A stretch of 43,694 nucleotides of DNA from Candidatus Zixiibacteriota bacterium (GTDB lineage Bacteria; Zixibacteria; MSB-5A5; GN15; FEB-12). The DNA is taken from NCBI GenBank assembly GCA_040752815.1, contig JBFMGC010000024.1:1-43694 (forward strand), in the 5' to 3' direction. Position numbers and translations under genes: made by a program. The notes under the pieces were generated by a model that ran no database searches, was not told the origin of the DNA, and worked only from the letters and a program-made list of their open reading frames with translations. This document shows, piece after piece, positions 32,089-40,698 of the stretch (position 1 is its first letter; each line of letters starts with the position of its first letter).

Positions 32089-32570
32089 CACACACTCCGG
32101 TCTTGTCTGTCCGCGGCCAGTAATTCTCCAGAGAAAACCCCGTACGAGGACAAACGCATTACAGCGCACTATTGCGCAAAGCTTCCGCCTCTACGCTTTT
32201 CAAGATATTTGTGGGGAAGGACAAACTCTCAACCAAAGCCGTTACGGAAACCAACACTGACAAATAATTATATCGGATTGGGTCATCAATGTCCAGAGTA
32301 TTTCTTTCGGTCGCTTACTCAGAAGACCTTGTGGATCTCAGCGAAGTGCTGTCTTGAATCGTGTAGACAACTCTCTAATCTATGATTCGGCCACACCCCG
32401 TATCATGGGTAAGTGATTGTGAATAAGGGAGTTGGGCGTAGAGTCCCGGGGGTCTCTTACGGGCACAGCGAGTGGCAACGCCCCAGCCCGTGATCGAAAC
32501 GTGAGATTCAGAGTAGGTGTCACTGGAGTATCCCGGAGAAGTTGCATGGCACTTGGTCGACAGTCGACGG
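32089..32570. other. Leader and promoter region of the RRM gene, plus empty gap
   Basis: From about 32260 to 32089 the sequence should be the 170-base leader of the RRM mRNA. The part from 32300 to 32570 downstream of the GT87 gene shows no gene, terminator or repeat that I can support. Confidence 0.35.
32267..32295 (-). promoter_or_regulatory. Strong promoter of the RRM gene
   Basis: On the minus strand: TGGACA (32295-32290), 17-base spacer, TATAAT (32272-32267). Expected start near 32260. Confidence 0.65.
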
Positions 32571-33818
32571 TCAAGCTTCCCCGGTACTTGAGGGGCGGTT
32601 CCAACGCAGTTTGAACATGGCACTGGCGAACAGAAAGAGCATGCCGAGGGGTTTGGTAGCATGATGGACTATCGACGTCCCCCCGTTCCAGTACCAGTCC
32701 GGATCGTGGATACCAGGACTGTCGATGTGCACGTCATAAAACGCCAGGCCGGTAGGCAGAGCCAGGAGGAGTGTACCGGCGAGCAGGATTCGTCTGTCGA
32801 TTTTGCCGGAGAGATAGACTAAGGGGAGAGCGCCAATCAGGATTGAGTAGCTGTGCTCCCAGACATCTTTATAGCCAAGCAGGTACGCGGATATTGATAA
32901 AAACACCATCATCTCTATACCAAGGCTTCGGCGGTGCAGCCATGTTACCCAGAGTACCAGCCCCCCGAGCAAAACCGGCCAGGCGTATACCAACGGCGCG
33001 TACCATTGGGGCAACTGGTTTACCGACTTCAGTGATGCCAGTGGTGTGTCTCCCAAGGCTGCCCCGATTCTCATCAAGAGCGCGCAAAGCCCCTGGTTGC
33101 CCGCATGCACCAGGAATCCGGCGGTTGATTTGTGGTCAGTTGCGTCGAGCAATATGAGATTGTCGAGATCCGCGCCATGTTGAATGAAATACGGCACACA
33201 CAGGCCAATCAGAATCACGACCGCGAGCAGCGCCGGTTTGAAGTGTCCTTTGAGGGCAATCACGGGAAGCAGGATGATCCCGACTGGCTTTATCAGACAG
33301 CTCGCCACAAAAGCGAGGAAGGCTGCGGTGGACCGGCTTCTCACATAGAGGAAGTAAGCAAAGAGCAAAAGACAGCCCGCCAAGGCTGAGGCATTCCCCA
33401 TGAAGATTTCGAGATACAACGGCGAGAAGAAGACTGCGATGGCAATCGTCACGGTGAAGTGGAGATCGTCTGCAATCAGCTTTCTCAGCAGTATCGCCGC
33501 AACAAGCAGCGTAAGCTCCGTTAGCGCTACCCAAACGTAATATGCCGTGTATGGTTTGAGTGCCGACAGCCAGGCGAAAACCGACATCGCCATGATGGGA
33601 TGGTGTCTGAACCCGAATCCGGGGCCGTGCCCGTAGACACCGTCCCCGACAGCCCAGTGCTTCCCGGCATTGTACAAGGCAAAAAAATCAGAGGCCGGTC
33701 CCATGCGGTGCGAGGCGTCGCTGAAGAGAAAATCCAACTGACGGGTCAGGACTAGATACAGGAGCCCGGCATGAACCACTGCCGAAATCAACAGAATCAG
33801 TCTGAATCTGACGCTCAC
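32571..33818 (-). CDS. GT87/DUF2029 multi-pass glycosyltransferase-like protein
   Basis: A 415-residue polytopic membrane protein of the DUF2029/GT87 family, polyprenol-phosphate-mannose-using GT-C enzymes in mycobacteria. SDFFALYNAGKHWAVGDGVYGHG is the family N-terminal loop carrying the D-F catalytic-type acidic residue after helix 1; FRHHPIMAMSV and SCLIKPVGIILLPVIALKGH, then helices to the C terminus, fit too. About ten helices. It may add a sugar to a lipid or a glycan on the periplasmic side; the acceptor is unknown and no other glycan genes are adjacent. Confidence 0.82.
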   Translation of the reverse strand: MSVRFRLILLISAVVHAGLLYLVLTRQLDFLFSDASHRMGPASDFFALYNAGKHWAVGDGVYGHGPGFGFRHHPIMAMSVFAWLSALKPYTAYYVWVALTELTLLVAAILLRKLIADDLHFTVTIAIAVFFSPLYLEIFMGNASALAGCLLLFAYFLYVRSRSTAAFLAFVASCLIKPVGIILLPVIALKGHFKPALLAVVILIGLCVPYFIQHGADLDNLILLDATDHKSTAGFLVHAGNQGLCALLMRIGAALGDTPLASLKSVNQLPQWYAPLVYAWPVLLGGLVLWVTWLHRRSLGIEMMVFLSISAYLLGYKDVWEHSYSILIGALPLVYLSGKIDRRILLAGTLLLALPTGLAFYDVHIDSPGIHDPDWYWNGGTSIVHHATKPLGMLFLFASAMFKLRWNRPSSTGEA

Positions 33819-33943
33819 GAGCGTCCTGACCTCCCTGGCTTACGGCCGCCGGCTATTCGCTGAAGCACGGCCGCGCACAATTATGTCACCGTGGCAGTTG
33901 CCGAAACTACTCCACAACCCGCCCTCCGCTTCCGGAGCCGCTT

Positions 33944-33964
33944 CCTGACACTACTGGTGTCAGG
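33944..33964. repeat. Short perfect palindrome between mscL and GT87
   Basis: CCTGACAC-TACTG-GTGTCAGG, 8-bp arms, 13 bases after the mscL stop. No T run follows on either strand, so it is not a classical terminator. Confidence 0.4.
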
Positions 33965-33976
33965 TGGCCACCCGGC

Positions 33977-34438
33977 CTACGCTCCTGCCACGCTCGACGT
34001 GCAGTTCGGGCAGCGCACCGCCTTGATGTGAATTGTCGAGAAGCAATGCGGGCACTCCTTGGTGGTCGGCGCCGCCGGCGCCACCTCTTTCTCGCGCTTC
34101 ATGCGATTGACGTTTTTCACGAGGATAAACACCGCGAAGGCGACGATTAGAAAGCTGATCACCGTGTTAATGAACATGCCGTAGTTGAGTGTGACTGCTC
34201 CCGCCGCCTTGGCGTCGGCCAGACTGGCGAACGGGCCCGCTGTCGTGCCATGCTTAAGGACGATGAACAGGTTGGAAAAGTCCACGTTACCCAGCAGCAG
34301 ACCGATCGGCGGCATGATGACATCATCGACGAGCGATCTGACAATTGCGCCAAACGCCGCGCCGATGATGATCCCAACGGCCATGTCGACCACGTTGCCT
34401 TTGACCGCAAACTCGCGAAACTCCTTGGCCATGCTCAT
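33977..34438 (-). CDS. mscL: Large-conductance mechanosensitive channel with C-terminal zinc ribbon
   Basis: A 153-residue MscL, the pentameric inner-membrane valve that opens on hypo-osmotic stress. [20 protein letters not shown] begins the first helix; [20 protein letters not shown] holds the pore gate; a periplasmic loop and a second helix [20 protein letters not shown] follow. After the usual cytoplasmic helix (NRMKREKE) the tail carries [18 protein letters not shown], a four-Cys zinc-ribbon replacing the end of the bundle. This zinc-ribbon version occurs in some bacteria. ATG at 34438 has AAGGGG upstream; the ATG at 34468 is less likely. Confidence 0.93.
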   Translation of the reverse strand: MSMAKEFREFAVKGNVVDMAVGIIIGAAFGAIVRSLVDDVIMPPIGLLLGNVDFSNLFIVLKHGTTAGPFASLADAKAAGAVTLNYGMFINTVISFLIVAFAVFILVKNVNRMKREKEVAPAAPTTKECPHCFSTIHIKAVRCPNCTSSVAGA

Positions 34439-35019
34439 AGTTGTACCCCTTGGTTGAGAGTGGTTCAATCACGCACCGTTTGACCCATATCCACACGGTT
34501 CGACTGTGCGACAATACAAGCTATCATACTGTGTGGCGTGTGGCGATAAAAGAGAAATAATCACACTGGATCAGTCCTCCGCCTGCCGCTCCACAGCTGC
34601 GGGTGGGTGCTCTCTCTGAAGTCCTTGTAAGGTCATGCGAGAAAGAAAGTTGTCCATGGGGAATGTGTCACATACGGGAATGAGGATAACTGTTTGAGAA
34701 GATCAGAACATATAACGGTCTGGGCCAGCGATAGTTAGAGGAGCACTCGAGAGCATTCTCGCGCTGATTTCCGGGAATTATAGGTCCACAATCGAATCAG
34801 TCCTGTTTTTGGGCCGGCAAGCCCCTCTGGTGGGGTGGTTCGGATTTGTGTCACAACGCCGGTCGGCAGATTCAAGTCGGTAGGGGTGCGTAAGTGTAAT
34901 CGATTGAAACAAATGATGTTACAAGAGAATTACGGGCTCTCGAAAAGGTTCAAAACTTGTCTACCTTGCCCACGTTAAGACATTCCTGGAACCGCTCTGA
35001 AGTTTTTTTGTTTGAGGCC
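34439..35019. other. Intergenic region between mscL and tetR genes
   Basis: About 580 bases with no gene, terminator or repeat family that I can support. It must hold the mscL promoter (TATGAT on the minus strand near 34524 is a -10 candidate without a good -35). Confidence 0.3.
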
Positions 35020-35069
35020 TTGACAGCTTCGTCAGATTTGACGATAGTGTCCAAAACGATGATAGTGTC
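35020..35069 (+). promoter_or_regulatory. tetR promoter with possible operator repeats
   Basis: TTGACA (35020-35025), 17-base spacer, GATAGT (35043-35048). A direct repeat GATAGTGTC occurs at 35043-35051, over the -10, and again at 35061-35069, 18 bases on. This is where an autoregulating TetR would bind, although TetR sites are usually inverted repeats. Confidence 0.45.
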
Positions 35070-35748
35070 GAATAGTTTGGTGGCCATAGACTCAGATAAG
35101 CCCGCCGGAACCGGGCGAAGCCAGTCGCGTCGGGAACGGCGTTTTAGTAAAACTCGCGCCCGGCTGCTGGACGCGGCCCGTTCCGTTTTCTCGGAAAAAG
35201 GGCTGGATCTGACTACGATTGATGATATCACGCGCCGGGCCGACCTAGGGCGGGGCACGTTCTACTACCACTTCGGGACCAAGTCGAAACTGGTCAACGA
35301 GGTCATGAAGACGGTGATCGATGAGTTGACCGCCGAGCTGGTGCAGAAGTGCCAGGGTCACACCGAACTCCCGGAGATGCTCGACGCCATGATCGGCGCG
35401 CATGTCGAGTTTTTCAGTCGGCGCTGGCAGGATTTCGTGCTCTACTTCCAGGGTCGCGCCGATCTGACGCTGGAGCAGGGATACGAGGGTATCGAGACCC
35501 CGTTCCTGCAGTACATCAGGACGGTGGAGGAGCTGGTCGACGGGACAATAGAAGCCCCCATTCCGGCCGCTACCATTCGGCGTCTGGCTTGCGCCATTGT
35601 CGGGTTCATTTCCGGGTACTACTCGTTTGCGGTGGTCACGACCGACGGTGACGACGTGGATCGATCGTTCGCGTCGCTGAAGCAGGCATTCGTGGCGGGG
35701 CTGACTCGTTTCATTCGGGAAGCTATACCGGCAGATAAGGTGAATTAA
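35059..35748 (+). CDS. TetR/AcrR-family transcriptional regulator
   Basis: A regulator of about 229 residues. The DNA-binding domain is clear: RARLLDAARSVFSEKGLDLT, then TIDDITRRADLGRGTFYYHF and GTKSKLVNEV. The C-terminal helical domain (about residues 90-229) is the ligand pocket and dimer interface, too variable to name an inducer. The frame is open from 34957, but the promoter at 35020-35048 places the transcript start near 35055, so ATG 35059 or GTG 35080 is the likely start; neither has a Shine-Dalgarno. It is 200 bases before the fasciclin gene and 840 bases before the SpeD-like cluster, and is the only regulator there. Confidence 0.85.
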   Translation: MIVSNSLVAIDSDKPAGTGRSQSRRERRFSKTRARLLDAARSVFSEKGLDLTTIDDITRRADLGRGTFYYHFGTKSKLVNEVMKTVIDELTAELVQKCQGHTELPEMLDAMIGAHVEFFSRRWQDFVLYFQGRADLTLEQGYEGIETPFLQYIRTVEELVDGTIEAPIPAATIRRLACAIVGFISGYYSFAVVTTDGDDVDRSFASLKQAFVAGLTRFIREAIPADKVN

Positions 35749-35951
35749 CGACGGCAGGGCATGGGCCTCGTGATACGAGGAAGTTTCAAGAGGGCAGTAC
35801 TTGTCGTTGAAGCGATGGAACATAAGGAGAGGTGGTGACGGATACGGAGAGACGGAGCGGGCCCGGTGCCTGATTTCGTTATTTCCGCAGCCGCGGCGCA
35901 GGTTCGGTGACAGTTGACGATGGGCACAAGGACGAACTCGGAGGGTCGTTC

Positions 35952-36503
35952 GTGAAACGACTGTGGTACCCGACGATTGCTCTGCTGACAACGGCAGTGG
36001 CGGTTGTCGGTTTCTCTATGCCCGACAGTCGCCCGCTGGAGTCAATTCCGGTCGAGCTGGAGATCGCCGATTCGTCGGCTGCACGGAGCGACATCATGAC
36101 TACGCTCTCAAAGATCAGCGACCTGGCCCGGCTGGCCGAGTACCTTCGGATTACAGCGCTCTATCAGCTCTTGAGCGGCGAGGGAACGTTTACCTTGTTT
36201 GCTCCCAACAACTCGGTGTTCGCGGAATTGAATCTGTCAGACGGAAAGGAGGCGGCGCGGGACAGCGCCAGATTACGGCAGCTCCTGTCGCGACATATTG
36301 TCCGGGGGCGCGCAATTATTTTCGAACAAACCGGCGCAATGAGAGTATCCGGGCTGGCGGGAGAACCGCTGGTGATTGTGACGGACGGTGATGAAGTGAA
36401 AGTAGGTGATGCCGCGGTGGTCGAGGAGGGAATCCTCTGCGCCAATGGTGTCATCCATGTGATCGACGGAGTAATCGGGTCGGGAGTCGGCCCTCAAAGA
36501 TAG
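35952..36503 (+). CDS. Fasciclin-domain secreted protein
   Basis: A 183-residue protein. GTG at 35952 follows GGAGGG and starts the signal or anchor MKRLWYPTIALLTTAVAVVG; an upstream frame to 35907 is less likely. The fasciclin (FAS1) domain spans about residues 45-180 with GTFTLFAPNNSVFAEL, RLRQLLSRHIVRGR and the closing GVIHVIDGVI. FAS1 domains mediate adhesion or matrix contacts. The H-box and the usual NG-V-I-H-V-D-end are present. It lies 87 bases upstream of the SpeD-like gene. Confidence 0.83.
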   Translation: MKRLWYPTIALLTTAVAVVGFSMPDSRPLESIPVELEIADSSAARSDIMTTLSKISDLARLAEYLRITALYQLLSGEGTFTLFAPNNSVFAELNLSDGKEAARDSARLRQLLSRHIVRGRAIIFEQTGAMRVSGLAGEPLVIVTDGDEVKVGDAAVVEEGILCANGVIHVIDGVIGSGVGPQR

Positions 36504-36589
36504 ATTATTACCGCTCTGCGGAGGCGGGCCGGCTGGTGGCCGCGCCGCGAGCGACACAGGAAACCACACTTGATAAAGGACGGAACCAA

Positions 36590-37039
36590 GTGAAGACGAA
36601 ATTCCACCCCGGACAGGCCGCGAGCAACGCGGTATCGCGCCTCGTGGCCTATGACGAGCTCAGTCAGTATGACGCCAGCGATATCAGCGGCGCCTGGGGT
36701 CTGGCCTGCAGTTTTGACCTGTATAACTGCGACCCGGATACCATCAGGGACGCTGAGAAGATCCGCCAGTTCGTGTATCAGCTTTGTGATCTGATCGCGA
36801 TGAAGCGCTTCGGTGAGTGTCAGGTGGTTAATTTCGGCGAGGACGAAAGGGTGGCCGGGTTCTCGATGGTCCAGTTGATCGAGACCTCGCTGATCTCGGC
36901 TCATTTCGCCAATGCCAGCAACGCTGTTTACCTCGATGTATTCAGCTGCAAGCCCTACGACCCGGCCGTGGTCGAAAAGTTCGCGCTCGAGTATTTCGAC
37001 GGCAAGCGCTGCATCGCGCACGTGAATCTGAGGAAGTAA
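36590..37039 (+). CDS. SpeD-like pyruvoyl-dependent decarboxylase homologue
   Basis: A 149-residue relative of class 1B S-adenosylmethionine decarboxylase (SpeD). GTG at 36590 has AAAGGA at 36575-36580; the earlier in-frame GTG at 36536 is less likely. The core block LIETSLISAHFANAS and then NAVYLDVFSC aligns without gaps to SpeD LAESHISIHTWPE and VDxFTC. The residue that becomes the pyruvoyl group (Ser100), the His five on (His105) and the acid/base Cys twenty on (Cys120) are all kept, matching Ser63, His68 and Cys83 of Thermotoga SpeD. But the Glu before the Ser is Thr and the following His is Leu. SpeD homologues with altered substrate use, decarboxylating ornithine or arginine, are known. 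No spermidine synthase is present. It starts a run of tightly spaced genes: the next begins two bases after its stop. Confidence 0.75.
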   Translation: MKTKFHPGQAASNAVSRLVAYDELSQYDASDISGAWGLACSFDLYNCDPDTIRDAEKIRQFVYQLCDLIAMKRFGECQVVNFGEDERVAGFSMVQLIETSLISAHFANASNAVYLDVFSCKPYDPAVVEKFALEYFDGKRCIAHVNLRK

Positions 37040-37041
37040 CG

Positions 37042-38040
37042 GTGTATCGAATTCGAGTAGTTACCGATCCGGGTGAATGTCGTCGCCTGTGGGAGTCGCT
37101 CATCCCGCGAGAGTTCGTCTCGGATCTTTGGGAGGTGCGAACCTGTTTCGACCACAGCTATCGGCACGCCCCGTATTTCGTGGTGGCCGAGGAGCGGGGG
37201 GGCGTTCGCGGTTTCCTTCCTTTGAGTCGCAACGGCGATTCCGGCTTGTTCAACTTCTTCCCGGGCGAAACCTGGTCGGGCAAGACCTGGCTCGAACAAA
37301 ACCGGATCATCGCCGACCAACCGCGCCTGCTTCGGGAAATGCTGGCGGCGGTGCCGGGGTCGTACCATCTTCGATACCTGCGACCTTGTTCGCCGGCAGG
37401 CGAATTGTACGACCAGGTCGACGAAGTCGGGTATCTGTTCTGTCCTCCTCGGTACGGCTTCGACATGGAGCGGTATTATGAGGAATTCTCCCACAAGACA
37501 GCCAAGAAGCTCCGGCGCGAGCTGGCCGGCTGGGATGATCGTGGCGCGACCTGGCGTTTCGACAATCCCGAGGATTTCGAGACGCTGGTGGAGCTGAATC
37601 TCGGCCGCTACGCAGCGAACTCGTATTTTTATGACCGACGCTTTCTGGAAGGTTTCCGCGCCCTGCGGGATCTGCTTTCGGAACGCGGCTGGCTGCGCAT
37701 GGTCACTATCTTGGTCGGCGGAGAACCGGCGGCAGTCGATATGGGAGCGGTCTTCAACGGGACTATGACCATGCTGGCCGGCGGAACAAGCGCCAATCAT
37801 GTCGGTATCGCGAAACTGATCAATGTCCACCACATGACCTGGGCCTGCGAACAGAAGCTGGAGCGGGTTGACTTCCTGTGCGGTGATTTCAACTGGAAAG
37901 GGATATTCCATCTGACGCCGGCGCCGCTGTATCTTGTCCAGGAAGACAAGCAGACGGTCAGGCCGGAAGCCGGGCTTGTGCACCCGCAGCGGAAGTGGGC
38001 GCCCAGCAGCCTCGACGTGGGCGGGATCGCCAATGCCTGA
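37042..38040 (+). CDS. FemAB/BioF2-like GNAT acyltransferase
   Basis: A 332-residue protein of the Acetyltransf_6 (FemAB- and CelD-like) double-GNAT group. Marks are HSYRHAPYFVVAEERGGVRG, FPGETWSGKTWLEQNRII, the basic helix SHKTAKKLRRELAGWDDRG, RFLEGFRALRDLLSERGWLR, VTILVGGEPAAVDMGAVFNG and the end-piece LCGDFNWKGIFHLTP. Members transfer acyl groups from acyl-CoA or aminoacyl-tRNA to amines, for example in peptidoglycan bridges and exopolysaccharides. It overlaps the ATP-grasp gene by eight bases, so the two are coupled. Here it probably acylates an amine made by the neighbouring decarboxylases. Confidence 0.8.
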   Translation: MYRIRVVTDPGECRRLWESLIPREFVSDLWEVRTCFDHSYRHAPYFVVAEERGGVRGFLPLSRNGDSGLFNFFPGETWSGKTWLEQNRIIADQPRLLREMLAAVPGSYHLRYLRPCSPAGELYDQVDEVGYLFCPPRYGFDMERYYEEFSHKTAKKLRRELAGWDDRGATWRFDNPEDFETLVELNLGRYAANSYFYDRRFLEGFRALRDLLSERGWLRMVTILVGGEPAAVDMGAVFNGTMTMLAGGTSANHVGIAKLINVHHMTWACEQKLERVDFLCGDFNWKGIFHLTPAPLYLVQEDKQTVRPEAGLVHPQRKWAPSSLDVGGIANA

Positions 38041-39394
38041 CGGCCGAGTGCTGGTAGTCGGCACAACCTCCGACTATATCGACCTCATCAGCAGACGCTA
38101 CCCTGAACGGGCGCTGTTCGTGACCGATGCACTCGAGCGTCGGAAAGCCCGTGAACTTCCGCCCTCTCCGGGCAACGAGGTGCTCGTTGATTTGAGGCAG
38201 AGCGACGCGGTTTATCAGTCTCTGGTCGCTCACCTGTCGGAGTATCACTTGAAGCTCAACGGGGTGGCCTGTTACGACTGCGAGTCGATGGCGCTGGCGG
38301 CTGATCTCGCAGGGCGATTTGGGCTGGCGTACCCGTCAGTCGAATCCATCCACCTGCTTCGAGACAAGTTCCGGACTAAACAGATCTGGCAGGAGCGTGG
38401 GGTAAACTGTCCCCGGGCCGTGCTTGTCAGATCCGAAAGAGATGTCCTCCGTTTTGCCGACAGCGTCGGCTATCCGATCGTGCTCAAGCCGCTTACCGGC
38501 AGTGGGAGCGAGCTTACGTTCCGTTGCGACGACCGTAAACAATGCCTAAAGCACTACAGCCAGGTCAAATCTGGTTTGGGAAAACTCGCCGGATCTCGGA
38601 TGTATTCGATCGCGGATGCGGAGGTGGCAGCAGGGACCATGCAGCCGGCGATAGTTACAGAGAAGCTTGTCGAGGGGCCGGAATACAGTTGTGACTTCAT
38701 TATTGAGGGCGACACTGTCCGCATCATCAGGATCGCCGGAAAGATACGCTCCTGCCGACTGACTTTCGGCACCACGCTCGCCTATCTGTTGCCGGCGCGC
38801 CTGCCTGACGGCCTTGACACCTCGCATCTCGCCGGTAAGCTCCGTGACGCTTCGAAGGCGCTGGGGATCGACCGGGCGGTCTGTATGGTCGACTTCATCA
38901 TGCACAATAAGCGACCCTGTTTTCTCGAGCTGACCCCGCGACCGGGCGGCGACTGCCTGCCGCCGCTGATCATGCGCAGTTGTGGATTGGATATGCTGGG
39001 GGTGGCGCTGGATTTTGCCGAGAGCAGGCCAGTGTCGGCACCGCCGGAGGCAGAGTGGACCCGGTTAGTCGGAGCACGCATGTTTGCCCGCCAGGAGGGG
39101 ATGATCAGCCGTCTCGATACCGGGGCCGTGCAGGCGCACCCGGCGGTAGTCGAGTGCTGGCTGAAGCGTTCGCCCGGTCATGTGGTTACTCTGCCGCCCG
39201 AGGACTACGAATCCTGGTTGCTGGGGCATGTGATCTTTAAGCCATCGTCCCTCCATTACCACTTGCTCGAACGGGAGAGCGAGGCTATTGTTTCGCGTCT
39301 TGCCGTCGATTTTGAGACCCGCCATGAGCAAAAGCTCCGAGGACTACTCTCACCGCATCGCCGCGCTGCTGAAGCAGCCGATACCGCGGCTTGA
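38033..39394 (+). CDS. ATP-grasp carboxylate-amine ligase
   Basis: A 453-residue ATP-grasp enzyme. ATG at 38033 gives MPDGRVLVVGTTSDYIDLIS, a Rossmann-like N-terminal domain; the open frame reaches back to 37934 inside the upstream gene. ATP-grasp parts are RDKFRTKQIWQERGVNCPRA, YPIVLKPLTGSGSEL (phosphate loop Lys), IVTEKLVEGPEYSCDFII and FLELTPRPGGDCLPPLI, where the E-x-x-P-R metal-binding motif resembles BacD- and CarB-like dipeptide ligases. Such enzymes form an acyl phosphate and join it to an amine. It overlaps the next gene by 71 bases. With the decarboxylases it is the probable bond-forming step of a small-molecule pathway. Confidence 0.85.
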   Translation: MPDGRVLVVGTTSDYIDLISRRYPERALFVTDALERRKARELPPSPGNEVLVDLRQSDAVYQSLVAHLSEYHLKLNGVACYDCESMALAADLAGRFGLAYPSVESIHLLRDKFRTKQIWQERGVNCPRAVLVRSERDVLRFADSVGYPIVLKPLTGSGSELTFRCDDRKQCLKHYSQVKSGLGKLAGSRMYSIADAEVAAGTMQPAIVTEKLVEGPEYSCDFIIEGDTVRIIRIAGKIRSCRLTFGTTLAYLLPARLPDGLDTSHLAGKLRDASKALGIDRAVCMVDFIMHNKRPCFLELTPRPGGDCLPPLIMRSCGLDMLGVALDFAESRPVSAPPEAEWTRLVGARMFARQEGMISRLDTGAVQAHPAVVECWLKRSPGHVVTLPPEDYESWLLGHVIFKPSSLHYHLLERESEAIVSRLAVDFETRHEQKLRGLLSPHRRAAEAADTAA

Positions 39395-40667
39395 GCGCTC
39401 AGAACTTGAAGCCTATGTACGGGGGTTTATCGGGCGCCGTGACTCGTTTCTGCAATTAGTCCGCGGCCACGGCTCGCCGCTTTACGCGCTGGACAAGGAA
39501 GCGCTGATCTCGCGTGCGAGGGAGTTCCGGGCGGTTTTCCGCAGCCGATTTCCGTCGGTAACGCCTTTCTATGCGGTTAAGAGCAACAACTGCCCGGAGA
39601 TCGCCCGCCTGCTGGTAGCCGACGGTTACGGCCTGGATGTTTCCAGCGGCGAGGAACTGCAGTTGGCACTCGATTCGGGGGCGTCGGCGATCATCTTCAG
39701 CGGTCCCGGCAAGTCCGATACGGAGCTCGCCCTGGCTGTCAACAACGCGGACCGGGTAACGATCATGTTGGACAGCTTTGGCGAACTGCAGCGGCTGGAG
39801 CGGGTGGCCGGAGGGCTGGGCCGCGTGGTTCGAACGGGGGTCCGTGTCAGCACGGCAGAGTCGGGTATCTGGCGCAAATTCGGAACGCCGCTCGAAACAC
39901 TCGGCGAGTTTTTCGAGCAGGCAGTGCGATGTCGGTTCGTTCAGCTCAAAGGAATTCAGTTTCATATCAGTTGGAACATGAACCCGTCGAACCAGGTACT
40001 GTTCGTTATGCGACTGGGTCAGGCAATCAAGAGTTTGACAGCACAGCAGCAGGACGCAATCGAGTTTCTCGATATCGGCGGCGGGTACTGGCCGCCACGG
40101 GGTGAGTGGTTGCAGCCGGCGGCGACACCGGAAGGTATTATCGGCTCTGCAATTGGAGAGAGGGCCGGCAGCCCGCTCGATCATCGTGTGAGTCGGGCAT
40201 CGCCGCTCGATGATTTCGCCCGAAGTGTGGCCCAAGCCGTAGACGACCACATGCCGGCGGGCAAGAACATAACGCTGTACTTCGAGCCGGGGCGGTGGGT
40301 TTGCCATGAGGCCATGCATATACTTGTCAAAGTGGTAGATCGCAAGGCGGCTGACCTGGTAATAACCGATGCCGGCACCAACGCAGTGGGCTGGGAGCGG
40401 TACGAATCCGACTACTTCCCGGTGATAAACCTCACAAGGCCGTCACTGGAAGAGCGAGAGTGTCTGGTGGCCGGATCGCTGTGCACGCCGCACGACCTGT
40501 GGGGCTACACTTACTTTGGGGATGACATCCAGCCGGAGGATGTCCTCCTGATACCTGACCAGGGGGCATATACGTATAGCCTCCGTCAGCATTTCATTAA
40601 ACCGTTGCCGCCGGTGGTGGTCATGACCGGGCCGGGGCGGCCAGTTTCTAATCAGGGGAGTCGGTAG
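39324..40667 (+). CDS. Fold-III PLP-dependent decarboxylase (ornithine/diaminopimelate decarboxylase family)
   Basis: A 447-residue alanine-racemase-fold decarboxylase. ATG at 39324 is within the ATP-grasp gene; about 50 helical residues precede the catalytic domain. PLP lysine Lys86 is in PFYAVKSNN; SSGEELQLALDSGA, IQFHISWNMNPSN, FLDIGGGYWPP (phosphate-binding glycines), YFEPGRWVCHEAM and the C-terminal active-site Cys387 in GSLCTPHDLWGY are all present. The middle differs from LysA and SpeC, with WNMNPSN in place of the usual H-I/V-G-S loop, so the substrate is likely a modified or conjugated amino acid. Similar type III enzymes occur in vibrioferrin-like metallophore clusters with an ATP-grasp and an MFS gene. 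Confidence 0.87.
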   Translation: MSKSSEDYSHRIAALLKQPIPRLERSELEAYVRGFIGRRDSFLQLVRGHGSPLYALDKEALISRAREFRAVFRSRFPSVTPFYAVKSNNCPEIARLLVADGYGLDVSSGEELQLALDSGASAIIFSGPGKSDTELALAVNNADRVTIMLDSFGELQRLERVAGGLGRVVRTGVRVSTAESGIWRKFGTPLETLGEFFEQAVRCRFVQLKGIQFHISWNMNPSNQVLFVMRLGQAIKSLTAQQQDAIEFLDIGGGYWPPRGEWLQPAATPEGIIGSAIGERAGSPLDHRVSRASPLDDFARSVAQAVDDHMPAGKNITLYFEPGRWVCHEAMHILVKVVDRKAADLVITDAGTNAVGWERYESDYFPVINLTRPSLEERECLVAGSLCTPHDLWGYTYFGDDIQPEDVLLIPDQGAYTYSLRQHFIKPLPPVVVMTGPGRPVSNQGSR

Positions 40668-40698
40668 GTCCACACGGCCTTCCCACGGAAGCGCTCGC

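Noticed and set aside
33944-33964. Terminator of mscL
   Set aside because: The palindrome is perfect but no T run follows on the minus strand.
36955-38064. Minus-strand open frame across the FemAB-like gene
   Set aside because: The plus-strand gene carries the recognised domain and coupled starts; the antisense product has no motif.
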